The translations under genes and the position numbers were made by a program. Positions 1 to 6,359 of a stretch of 7,097 bases of DNA are shown piece after piece. The DNA lies in contig JAIXVO010000161.1 of assembly GCA_027482985.1 (NCBI GenBank), forward strand, positions 1 through 7,097, read 5' to 3'. The DNA is from Cyanobacteriota bacterium. Its GTDB lineage: Bacteria; Cyanobacteriota; Cyanobacteriia; Leptolyngbyales; Leptolyngbyaceae. The stretch's first letter is position 1, and every line of letters starts with the position of its first letter. The notes below the pieces were generated by a model that saw only the letters and a list, made by a program, of their open reading frames with translations, was not told the DNA's origin and ran no database searches.

Positions 1-1
1 C

Positions 2-340
2 GACAACGACTACAGCCTGTTTCCGCTGGAAGCCATTCTCCGCAAGATCGCCAAAGAGGATACCCGCAACGTTGTCGAGATCGGCGAAGTCACCACCCTT
101 AAACGCCAAACCGCCCGCATCGTGTGGATCGAGCTGAAATTTATGGATGCCACCGAAGACCGCGAAGCCTATTCCCGCATCTGCGTCGGCCTCGGCTCCC
201 AAATTCAATCCCTGATTACCTTCGACTTCTGGGCCACCGATCGCGATCGCTACATCCCCATCTGGGATCACGTCGTCAACAGCCTCACGCTTGGGCTATA
301 CATTCGAGACCCGGCGACGGGGTTGGCGTTTCCGGACTAG
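2..340 (+). CDS. 3' end of an unrecognised protein gene (partial)
   Basis: An open frame runs from the left edge to a TAG at 338-340, giving 112 residues of a C-terminal part; the true start lies outside the window. I do not recognise the family. The visible part starts DNDYSLFPLEAILRKIAKED, continues with an alternating hydrophobic stretch (ARIVWIELKF), and ends with a Trp/aromatic-rich segment (FDFWATDRDRYIPIWDHVV) and a short tail, LAFPD. A beta strand followed by a helix ending in 'W..VVNSLTLG' recalls the last part of PsbP/DcrB-like folds, but this is only a loose impression. No membrane segment or catalytic motif is visible. A HIP1 site (243-250) lies in the frame, as is common in cyanobacterial genes. 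Codon use (GAC, ATC, CTC, GCC rich) looks like ordinary coding sequence. The GTG at 122 is an internal codon of the longer frame, not a likely start. The gene converges on typA across a 171-bp spacer. Confidence 0.75.
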   Translation, partial: DNDYSLFPLEAILRKIAKEDTRNVVEIGEVTTLKRQTARIVWIELKFMDATEDREAYSRICVGLGSQIQSLITFDFWATDRDRYIPIWDHVVNSLTLGLYIRDPATGLAFPD

Positions 341-359
341 GGAGGAGAAGGAATGAGAG

Positions 360-505
360 GGAGGGAAAGGGAGGTGGAGGAATAAGAAGGAGGGAAAGGG
401 AGTTAGCAGGGAAGAGTAAGAGAGCAGCAGAAGTGTTAAGCAGGTCAAGGAAAAGCAAAATCAGACTTTCCGCTTCCTCCCATTCCCTCACCTCCCTCTC
501 CCTCC
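360..505. repeat. Long imperfect inverted repeat, purine arm and pyrimidine arm, between convergent genes
   Basis: Positions 339-402 contain only three pyrimidines in 64 bases, and 466-513 contain only five purines in 48. The two blocks are complementary: 360-383 pairs antiparallel with 482-505, with 21 Watson-Crick pairs, one G-T pair (377/488) and two mismatches (367/498, 378/487) over 24 positions. The loop is 98 bases. The 14-mer GGAGGGAAAGGGAG occurs twice in the purine arm (360-373 and 389-402), so a second left arm could pair with the same right arm. The site lies between the stop of the upstream gene (340) and the stop of typA (512), where a two-way transcription terminator is expected. 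However, the stem is long-range and no clear U-tract follows it on either strand. Terminator function is therefore inference; the repeat itself is directly visible. Confidence 0.7.
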
Positions 506-511
506 AACTCC

Positions 512-2308
512 TTACCGTTTCGCCAGCTTCTTCTCTTTCGACATCTTCCGCAACCGAATCGACTCTGGCGTGATTTCCAGCAATTCGTCCGGGCCGATGT
601 ATTCCAACGCGCGTTCCAGGCTCATTTCCAGAGGCGATTGTAACTGCACTAATTCATCACCGCCGGAAGCGCGGTGGTTGGTAAGCTGCTTGGTCTTGCA
701 AACATTCAGATCCAGATCTTGAGGACGATTGTGTTCGCCGATGATCATGCCTCTGTAGACCTTGGTGCCGGGTTTGATGAAGAAGAGGCCGCGATCTTCC
801 GAGTTTTTCAGGGCGTAGAACGTGGCGACACCTTCTTCAAAGGAAATCAGCACGCCATTCCGACGGGCTTCAATATCACCGACGATCGGGCGATAGTCGA
901 AGAAGCTATGGTTCATGATCCCATCGCCCCGCGTCAGGCGCATAAATTCGCCCCGGAAGCCGATCAAGCCTCGCGCCGGGATGACAAATTCCAACTGGGT
1001 GCGACCATTGGTGCCCACTTGCATATCTTGCATTTCGGCCTTCCGTTGCCCCAACCGCTCAATACAGCTCCCGGAGGCTTCATCGGGCACATCCAGTACT
1101 AGCGTTTCGTAAGGTTCACAGAGATGACCACCGACTTCGCGGTAAATCACTTGGGGTTGGGATACCTGAAACTCGTAGCCTTCCCGCCGCATGGTTTCAA
1201 TCAAGATCCCGAGGTGCAGTTCACCTCGTCCCGACACCAGGAAGCGATCGGGGGAATCGGTTTCTTCCACGCGCAGCGCCACATTGGTTTCCAGTTCGCG
1301 GAAGAGGCGATCGCGCACTTGCCGCGAAGTCACCAATTTGCCTTCCTGTCCCGCAAACGGCGAATCATTCACCGAGAAGGTCATCTGCAAAGTAGGTTCA
1401 TCCACTTTGATCAACGGCAATGCCATCGGCTCATTCGGGCAGGTGATGGTTTCCCCAATGTTGGCATCGGCAAAACCCGCCACAGCCACCAGGTTACCCG
1501 CCGAAGCCGACTCAATCTCGATCCGCTTCAAGCCTTCAAAGCCCATCAGCTTCGAGACTTTCGCCTTCACAATCGCGCCTGTTTCCGTCACCAGGGCAGC
1601 GGGTTGTCCCGCCCGAATCGTGCCGTTGTGAATCCGCCCAATCACAATCCGACCCAGGTATTCCGAATAGTCGAGGGTGGTCACCTGGAGTTGCAGGGGC
1701 GCATCGGGATCACCCACTGGGGGCGGCACATGACGCAAAAAGGCATCAAACAGCGGCTTCATATCGACGCGTTCGTCTTCCAGTTTGTCGATCGCAAAGC
1801 CTGTTAAACCTGATGCAAACAGGTAAGGAAAATCGCACTGATCATCATCTGCGCCCAACTCCAGGAACAGATCCAGCACCTTATCGATCGCTGCATGGGG
1901 ATCAGCCTGGGGGCGGTCAATCTTGTTCACCAGCACAATCGGGCGTAAGCCCTGTTCCAACGCTTTTTTCAAGACAAAGCGGGTCTGCGGCATGGGACCT
2001 TCGTTCGCGTCCACAATCAGCAGACACCCGTCTACCATACCCAACACCCGTTCCACTTCACCACCAAAATCGGCGTGTCCAGGGGTGTCCACAATATTAA
2101 TCAGGGTTTCTTTGTAGCGAACGGCAGTATTCTTCGACAGGATGGTAATGCCCCGTTCCCGTTCCAGATCGTTCGAGTCCATCACGCAATCCGGTACTTC
2201 CTCGCCTTCTCGGAACGTGCCCGCCTGCTTCAACAGAGCATCAACAAGCGTTGTTTTGCCGTGGTCAACGTGGGCAATGATCGCAACATTGCGGATAGGC
2301 AGAGTCAT
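512..2308 (-). CDS. typA: Ribosome-associated translational GTPase TypA/BipA
   Basis: The gene encodes a 598-residue GTPase of the EF-G/LepA/TypA superfamily, close to the usual TypA length of about 600. The family binds the ribosome, hydrolyses GTP, and supports ribosome assembly and growth under stress such as cold. The G domain is intact: G1 AHVDHGKT at residues 12-19, switch-I RERGITI at 50-56, G3 DTPGH at 74-78, G4 NKID at 128-131, and a G5-like ASG at 165-167. A beta-barrel domain follows (about 200-290). EF-G-like domains come next, with the family signature [18 protein letters not shown] and, in the TypA-specific C-terminal part, [11 protein letters not shown]. The end is basic (SKEKKLAKR). 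The start is fixed by alignment of [20 protein letters not shown] with the family. Only a weak Shine-Dalgarno (GGAA, plus-strand 2317-2320) precedes it. The gene is transcribed away from the hybrid kinase gene and converges with the gene at the left edge. No missing residue or frameshift was seen. Confidence 0.97.
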   Translation of the reverse strand: MTLPIRNVAIIAHVDHGKTTLVDALLKQAGTFREGEEVPDCVMDSNDLERERGITILSKNTAVRYKETLINIVDTPGHADFGGEVERVLGMVDGCLLIVDANEGPMPQTRFVLKKALEQGLRPIVLVNKIDRPQADPHAAIDKVLDLFLELGADDDQCDFPYLFASGLTGFAIDKLEDERVDMKPLFDAFLRHVPPPVGDPDAPLQLQVTTLDYSEYLGRIVIGRIHNGTIRAGQPAALVTETGAIVKAKVSKLMGFEGLKRIEIESASAGNLVAVAGFADANIGETITCPNEPMALPLIKVDEPTLQMTFSVNDSPFAGQEGKLVTSRQVRDRLFRELETNVALRVEETDSPDRFLVSGRGELHLGILIETMRREGYEFQVSQPQVIYREVGGHLCEPYETLVLDVPDEASGSCIERLGQRKAEMQDMQVGTNGRTQLEFVIPARGLIGFRGEFMRLTRGDGIMNHSFFDYRPIVGDIEARRNGVLISFEEGVATFYALKNSEDRGLFFIKPGTKVYRGMIIGEHNRPQDLDLNVCKTKQLTNHRASGGDELVQLQSPLEMSLERALEYIGPDELLEITPESIRLRKMSKEKKLAKR

Positions 2309-2429
2309 AAAAACGGTTCCAGGGGTGGATAAAGGATGTGTGGGACGAACTTCTTAAGGAAGCTTTCTAATCAAGAAAACGCATCGTTTGGTAAAGAAGC
2401 CTCAATAATTCTAACTTAGCTGTTTACAA

Positions 2430-2463
2430 AATGGGACATTCTGTTTTTCTCGGTTGTCCCATT
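2430..2463. repeat. 9-bp perfect inverted repeat in the divergent spacer
   Basis: AATGGGACA (2430-2438) is matched perfectly by TGTCCCATT (2455-2463), with a 16-base, T-rich centre. The symmetry could be a binding site for a dimeric regulator or a weak hairpin. It lies 122-155 bp from the typA start and 177-210 bp from the kinase start. A T-run (2443-2447) sits inside the loop rather than after the stem, so it is not a normal intrinsic terminator. No known operator was recognised. Confidence 0.45.
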
Positions 2464-2487
2464 GGCTGGGAGCTTGCCGCCCTGCGC

Positions 2488-2509
2488 TTAATTTCTTAGG
2501 AAAAATTAA
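2488..2509. repeat. AT-rich short inverted repeat
   Basis: TTAATTT (2488-2494) is complementary to AAATTAA (2503-2509), 22 bases in all. The stem is AT-only and weak as RNA, so an operator or an easily melted promoter region is as likely as a hairpin. It lies about 130-150 bp upstream of the kinase start. Chance is possible in AT-rich DNA. Confidence 0.25.
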
Positions 2510-2529
2510 ATGCTGCATTGCGCCTCCCC

Positions 2530-2566
2530 GCGATCGCAACGGGCACGCTAAAGGAGTGATCCCGTT
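2530..2566. repeat. HIP1-linked imperfect palindrome in the kinase leader
   Basis: The HIP1 octamer GCGATCGC (2530-2537) is followed at once by AACGGG (2538-2543), whose complement CCCGTT lies at 2561-2566. Inside, CAC (2544-2546) can pair with GTG (2556-2558), leaving a 9-base loop GCTAAAGGA and a 2-base bulge (2559-2560). This gives nine GC-rich pairs, so a stable RNA or cruciform hairpin is plausible. It lies 74-110 bp before the kinase start, probably in its 5' leader. The form, a HIP1 core beside a short GC-rich palindrome, resembles dispersed extragenic palindromes of cyanobacteria. That assignment is inference, since only one copy is in the window. Confidence 0.45.
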
Positions 2567-2627
2567 TGTGGACTGAAATCAGCCGCCCTTGCACCTGGAC
2601 ATGAAACGCAGCAAACCCTGAGCAACC

Positions 2628-2633
2628 GAGGAA
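2628..2633 (+). promoter_or_regulatory. Ribosome binding site of the hybrid kinase gene
   Basis: GAGGAA lies six bases before the ATG at 2640. It supports that start over the upstream ATG at 2601, whose frame closes after six codons. Confidence 0.75.
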
Positions 2634-2639
2634 AGACAG

Positions 2640-4868
2640 ATGAAAATTGCGACTCAGTTTGTCGGTGCCTCTGTTGGCATGATTGGCACGATCGCCCTAC
2701 TGGGCGGCGGCGGCAGTGCCTGGCGACTATATCACCATAACCAGGCATTAGGGCAATTTTTGGTGGCGAACGAGAGCGTCCAACTGATTGATCAGATGGA
2801 ATCCAGTTTCTATGCCGATGTCATGGCGTTAAAGGATGGCGTGCTGTTGGGTGCAGACGAAATTGGTATGATCCCGCCGCACGATGACACCTTCTTGCGC
2901 TTACTCCAACGGCTGGCAGAACTCCGGCGAACCCCAGACATTGCCTTCCTGCAACGGCACTACGCCGAGTTTGAGCAGTTAGACCAGGCCTTGCGGCAAG
3001 TCACCCAGCAACCCTCCATCCAATCCCGCACCGAAACCCAGCGACAGTTTCGCACAATCAATCGACTTTGGCAGGAAATGCAGGTGGTGTTGCGGCGGAT
3101 TGACCAGCAATCGCGGCAGGAGCGCAGCGCGGCAGAAGGCATGCTAGCCCAAACGGACATGGTCACTTCCGCCATTTTGATTGGGACCCAAGTGTTGCTA
3201 TTGATTTTACTGCTGGCTAACTTCTGGTGGATTTTGCGTCCAGTGTTGCGATCGCTCAAACAAGTGCAACAAGGCGCTGATGAATTGGGGACTGGGAATC
3301 TGAATTACCGTCTGGTTTACCCGAAAAAGGATGAAATTGGGCAACTGGCAACTGCCTTCAATCAGATGGGATCGAAGTTAGCCCATTCTCGGCAGGCATT
3401 GGAATCGGTGAATGAAGATTTGGAACAACGGGTGCGCGATCGCACCCAGGAGTTGCAAACGGCGAAAGAAGCGGCGGAAGTGGCGAACCGCGCCAAGAGC
3501 GAATTTTTAGCCAACATGAACCACGAACTGCGCACGCCGCTGAATGGCATTCTGGGCTACACCCAAATTTTGCAACGCGACCCCGCGACGACCGAACGAC
3601 ACCTCAAAGGATTGGGCGTGATTCATCAGTGTGGGTCGCACTTATTGACCTTAATCAACGACATCCTGGATTTTTCCAAACTAGAAGTGCAGCGGATGGA
3701 ACTCTACCCGCGCGATTTCCACCTCGCCAATTTCCTGTCCAGCACGGTCGATATTTGCCGCATCAAAGCCGAACAGAAGGGCATCCAATTTGACTACCAG
3801 TCTGATCCCCGGTTACCGATCGCGATTCACGCCGACGACAAACGATTACGCCAGGTGTTATTGAATCTGCTTAGTAATGCGGTCAAGTTCACGGATCAAG
3901 GCAGGGTAACGTTGCGCGTGGACTGGATCGAAGCGACAACGGCAGATCAGGCCGATCGCCTGCGGTTTGTGGTGCAGGACACGGGCATTGGGATTGCACC
4001 CGCCCAGCAAGCCGCTATTTTCCGCCCGTTTGAGCAGGCCACCCAGAGCGATCGCAACAATGAAGGGACAGGTCTGGGGTTAGCGATCAGTCAAGAAATT
4101 GTCCACAAAATGGGCAGCGAAATTCAGGTTGCCAGTGAGGTGGGGCAGGGCAGTACTTTCTGGTTTGAGGTGGCGATCGCTGCCGTCCAAGATCCCTTCT
4201 ATCAGCCTGCCCCAGAATTACAAACAGTGTGTGGCTACCAGGGCGATCGCCGTACCATCCTGGTGATTGATGATCATGCCGAAAATTGCGCTGTGGTAGC
4301 GGGAATGTTGCAACCCCTCGGCTTCCGGGTGATCACTGCGGACAGTGGGCAGGCGGGATTCGATGCCGCCCTGCGATCGCGCCCCGATCTGATCATGACC
4401 GATGTCATGATGTCACCCATGACAGGCTTAGAACTGGTGGCACACTTGCGGCAGCTACCCGATTTTGCCCAGACACCGATCATCGCCTCCCCCGCGATCG
4501 CCTCCATCGTCGATGCCCAGGCTGCTATGACGGCAGGGTGTAATAGCTTCTTCCCCAAACCGATTGAATTTGCCGGATTGTTGCAAGCGTTACAGCGACA
4601 CTTGCACTTGCAATGGGTCTATGCCACTGACACACCTGCCCCACCCCACCCCGCTATCACCGCTCCGGATTGGATTATGCCGCCCGCCGCCGAATTAGCA
4701 GCACTTTATGAAGCGGCTCAACTGGGCCTGATCACCACGATCCAGGAGGAGGCGCATCGGTTACAGGCCCTCGACCCAGTTTATTTACCCTTCACCCGCA
4801 AGGTACTGGAATTGAGCCAAAAGTTTGATGAAGAAGCCATCTTAAAAATTCTCCAACCCGATGCTTAG
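2640..4868 (+). CDS. Membrane-bound hybrid sensor histidine kinase (TM-sensor-TM-HAMP-HisKA-HATPase-REC)
   Basis: This 742-residue protein should autophosphorylate on histidine in response to a signal outside the cytoplasmic membrane and pass the phosphate to its own receiver. Order of parts: TM1 about residues 7-27 (with a GGGG run); an extracytoplasmic helical region about 30-176, rich in Gln/Arg/Leu and without a sensor family I can name; TM2 about 177-199; HAMP about 200-252 with DEIG at 231-234; a coiled-coil linker to about 285; HisKA with phosphoacceptor His295 in [10 protein letters not shown]; HATPase with N-box Asn413, G1 DTGIGI from 447 and G2 GTGLGL at 476-481; and a receiver about 540-655 with Asp544/Asp545, phosphoacceptor Asp588, Ser617 and Lys640. 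A tail of about 85 residues with no conserved phosphoacceptor follows, helical in its last 60. All catalytic residues are present. The ATG is supported by GAGGAA six bases upstream. The next kinase gene starts 150 bp downstream on the same strand with no clear terminator between, so co-transcription is plausible. The target is unknown. Confidence 0.95.
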   Translation: MKIATQFVGASVGMIGTIALLGGGGSAWRLYHHNQALGQFLVANESVQLIDQMESSFYADVMALKDGVLLGADEIGMIPPHDDTFLRLLQRLAELRRTPDIAFLQRHYAEFEQLDQALRQVTQQPSIQSRTETQRQFRTINRLWQEMQVVLRRIDQQSRQERSAAEGMLAQTDMVTSAILIGTQVLLLILLLANFWWILRPVLRSLKQVQQGADELGTGNLNYRLVYPKKDEIGQLATAFNQMGSKLAHSRQALESVNEDLEQRVRDRTQELQTAKEAAEVANRAKSEFLANMNHELRTPLNGILGYTQILQRDPATTERHLKGLGVIHQCGSHLLTLINDILDFSKLEVQRMELYPRDFHLANFLSSTVDICRIKAEQKGIQFDYQSDPRLPIAIHADDKRLRQVLLNLLSNAVKFTDQGRVTLRVDWIEATTADQADRLRFVVQDTGIGIAPAQQAAIFRPFEQATQSDRNNEGTGLGLAISQEIVHKMGSEIQVASEVGQGSTFWFEVAIAAVQDPFYQPAPELQTVCGYQGDRRTILVIDDHAENCAVVAGMLQPLGFRVITADSGQAGFDAALRSRPDLIMTDVMMSPMTGLELVAHLRQLPDFAQTPIIASPAIASIVDAQAAMTAGCNSFFPKPIEFAGLLQALQRHLHLQWVYATDTPAPPHPAITAPDWIMPPAAELAALYEAAQLGLITTIQEEAHRLQALDPVYLPFTRKVLELSQKFDEEAILKILQPDA

Positions 4869-4875
4869 GCTCGAT

Positions 4876-4953
4876 TGCCACCGTATAACCTGCCACCGTG
4901 TAACCTGCCACCGTGTGACCTGCCACCGTGTGACCTGCCACAGTGTTGCCACA
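4876..4953. repeat. 15-bp tandem repeat between two kinase genes
   Basis: Four adjacent 15-bp units of consensus TGCCACCGTGTRACC lie at 4876-4890, 4891-4905, 4906-4920 and 4921-4935. A shortened, altered copy (TGCCACAGTGT, 4936-4946) and a fragment (TGCCACA, 4947-4953) follow. Units 3 and 4 are identical; unit 2 differs from them by one base and unit 1 by two, as expected for stepwise duplication. The array begins eight bases after the TAG of the hybrid kinase gene and ends 65 bp before the next start. The kinase frame stays open through it: after the stop it would read about five LPPC(N/D)-like pentapeptides and close at TGA 4968-4970. No known binding motif was recognised. Arrays of this kind often vary in copy number between strains. 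Confidence 0.9.
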
Positions 4954-5007
4954 TCTTCTCTGTACCCTGAAATTAACCCTGTTCCTAGCCCAGTCTTAGC
5001 CATCATC

Positions 5008-5012
5008 AGGAG
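5008..5012 (+). promoter_or_regulatory. Ribosome binding site of the REC-kinase gene
   Basis: AGGAG lies six bases before the ATG at 5019. This is a strong site with good spacing and supports the chosen start. Confidence 0.8.
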
Positions 5013-5018
5013 TTTTGC

Positions 5019-6359
5019 ATGTTGACCTCCCACCCTGCTGTGCTTAAACCGCCAACGGAGCCAACTCCCCCCAAAGCTACGATTTTGTTAGTGGATGATA
5101 ACCCCACCAACATTCAAGTGTTGTTTGATGTGCTGGAAGAATTTGGCTATCGAGTGGCGATCGCGAAAAGTGGCGAAATTGCCCTGCAACGGCTGCAAAT
5201 CTTCCAACCTGACATCATTTTGCTGGATGTGATGATGCCGGGGATGGATGGATTTGAAACCTGTCAACGCCTGAAGACCAATCCAGCCACGGGCGACATT
5301 CCCGTGATTTTTATGACGGCCTTATCGGATACCGTGGATAAGGTGAAAGGGTTGAGTTTAGGGGCAGTGGATTATGTCACCAAACCCATCCAGCATGAGG
5401 AAACCCTGGCGCGGATTCAAGTGCATCTCCAATTACGGGCAACGCAAAAAGCTTTAGCTCAACGCACGCTAGAACTCTCGACGGCCCTCACCAGCTTGCA
5501 ACAATCGCAATTACAACTTGTGCAAAGCGAGAAGATGTCTTCCCTGGGGCAACTGGTGGCGGGAGTCGCGCACGAAATTAATAATCCGATCAATTTTATC
5601 TACGGCAACTTACAACCTGCCGAGGACTACATTCAAGATCTTTTACACCTGATTGACTATTACCAGAAATACGTGCCGACTCCGCCTCAACCGGTACAGG
5701 ACTACATTGAGAGTATTGATCTGGAGTTTTTGACGAGTGACTTACAAAAGCTGATGAACTCGATGGAGTTGGGTGCCGATCGCATTCGTAAAATCGTCCT
5801 CTCACTGCGCAATTTCTCTCGCCTGGATGAAGCTGAATGTAAGCCTGTCAACTTACATGAGGGTCTCGATAGTACCCTGGTGATTCTCCACTATCGGCTC
5901 AAGCAAAAGGACAAAATGCCCGCGATCGCGATCGTGAAAGAGTACGGTGATTTACCGCTGGTGGAATGCTATGCCGGACAACTGAATCAGGTGTTCATGA
6001 ATCTCCTGGCTAATGCAGTCGATGCGATCGAGGAAGCTTATCAAACGGCTGTGGAAGCTGGTAATCCTGGATACGTCGGACAAATTACGATCCAAACGGC
6101 GTTGAGCGGCAATGGTGAACTGATCGAAATTCGGATGCGCGACAACGGAATGGGGATGGCTCCCACGATTCAATCTCGCATCTTCGATTACTTATTCACG
6201 ACGAAAGCTCCCGGCAAAGGGACCGGAATCGGCTTGGCGATCGCCCACCAGATCATCGTCCAGAAGCATCATGGCTCCATTCACGTCGATTCCACCCCCG
6301 GCCAGGGAGCTACTTTTGTGATTCAACTCCCGCTTAAGTCAGGGGCAGCGACACAGTGA
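5019..6359 (+). CDS. Soluble histidine kinase with N-terminal receiver (REC-HisKA-HATPase)
   Basis: This 446-residue protein has no membrane segment or signal peptide and should be cytoplasmic. After a Pro-rich leader (about 1-19), a complete receiver spans about 20-138, with Asp26/Asp27, phosphoacceptor Asp70 in LLDVMMPGMDG, Thr100 and Lys122 (TKP). A Gln-rich coiled coil (about 140-172) leads to the kinase core. Phosphoacceptor His185 lies in AHEINNPINFI, the HEINNP type common in cyanobacteria. The HATPase has N-box NLLANAVDA (Asn328, Asn332), G1 DNGMGM from 375 and G2 GTGIGL at 401-406. A receiver before the kinase suggests that phosphorylation of Asp70, by itself or by another kinase, controls the core. 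The upstream hybrid kinase is a natural candidate partner, but this is inference. There is no output domain. The gene ends with TGA at 6357-6359 inside the 3' end of a related kinase gene on the other strand (26-bp overlap). All key residues are intact. Confidence 0.95.
   Translation: MLTSHPAVLKPPTEPTPPKATILLVDDNPTNIQVLFDVLEEFGYRVAIAKSGEIALQRLQIFQPDIILLDVMMPGMDGFETCQRLKTNPATGDIPVIFMTALSDTVDKVKGLSLGAVDYVTKPIQHEETLARIQVHLQLRATQKALAQRTLELSTALTSLQQSQLQLVQSEKMSSLGQLVAGVAHEINNPINFIYGNLQPAEDYIQDLLHLIDYYQKYVPTPPQPVQDYIESIDLEFLTSDLQKLMNSMELGADRIRKIVLSLRNFSRLDEAECKPVNLHEGLDSTLVILHYRLKQKDKMPAIAIVKEYGDLPLVECYAGQLNQVFMNLLANAVDAIEEAYQTAVEAGNPGYVGQITIQTALSGNGELIEIRMRDNGMGMAPTIQSRIFDYLFTTKAPGKGTGIGLAIAHQIIVQKHHGSIHVDSTPGQGATFVIQLPLKSGAATQ

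Larger units (their letters stand above)
2309..2639. promoter_or_regulatory. Divergent intergenic region between typA and the hybrid kinase gene
   Basis: This 331-bp spacer has no credible gene. It must hold, or lie close to, the promoters for typA (leftward) and the kinase gene (rightward). The part near 2350-2510 is richer in A/T than the flanking genes. Candidate -10-like words are present, for example TAGAAT on the minus strand (plus coordinates 2408-2413). I could not pair any with a good -35 at proper spacing, so no promoter is assigned. Three inverted repeats (2430-2463, 2488-2509, 2530-2566) are listed separately. A six-codon reading frame at 2601-2621 (MKRSKP, stop TGA) has no good ribosome site and is not called a gene. 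I saw no tRNA, and nothing matched a riboswitch class I could recall. Confidence 0.55.

Noticed and set aside
124..573. Plus-strand open frame of 149 codons spanning the left-edge gene, the spacer and the typA end
   Set aside because: It is out of frame with the better-supported gene ending at 340 and stays open mainly because the purine-rich spacer lacks stops in this frame. The product is low complexity (Arg/Gly/Ser).
674..1102. Open frame of 142 codons on the plus strand opposite typA
   Set aside because: It is also antisense to conserved TypA C-terminal codons, with no ribosome site or domain to support it.
1124..1807. Long open frame (227 codons) on the plus strand opposite typA
   Set aside because: It lies fully antisense to the well-supported typA coding frame. 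Its product is His/Arg/Gln-rich without a recognisable domain, as expected from reading a GC-rich gene backwards.
2538..2639. Riboswitch in the kinase leader
   Set aside because: The hairpin and the GCAAACCC / GAGGAAAG words prompted a comparison with riboswitch consensus sequences I could recall (c-di-GMP, c-di-AMP, cobalamin, glutamine, TPP). None of the required conserved cores is present.
2548..2748. Minus-strand open frame of 66 codons upstream of and overlapping the hybrid kinase start
   Set aside because: It overlaps the kinase N-terminal coding sequence and the leader hairpin, and its Arg/Cys-rich product has no known pattern.
4876..4953. CRISPR array
   Set aside because: The repeats are 15 bp, directly adjacent and without unique spacers, so this is a simple tandem repeat.
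4842..5033. Minus-strand open frame with repeated RWQVT pentapeptides
   Set aside because: The pentapeptides are simply the 15-bp tandem repeat read backwards. The frame overlaps the ends of both flanking kinase genes and has no independent support.
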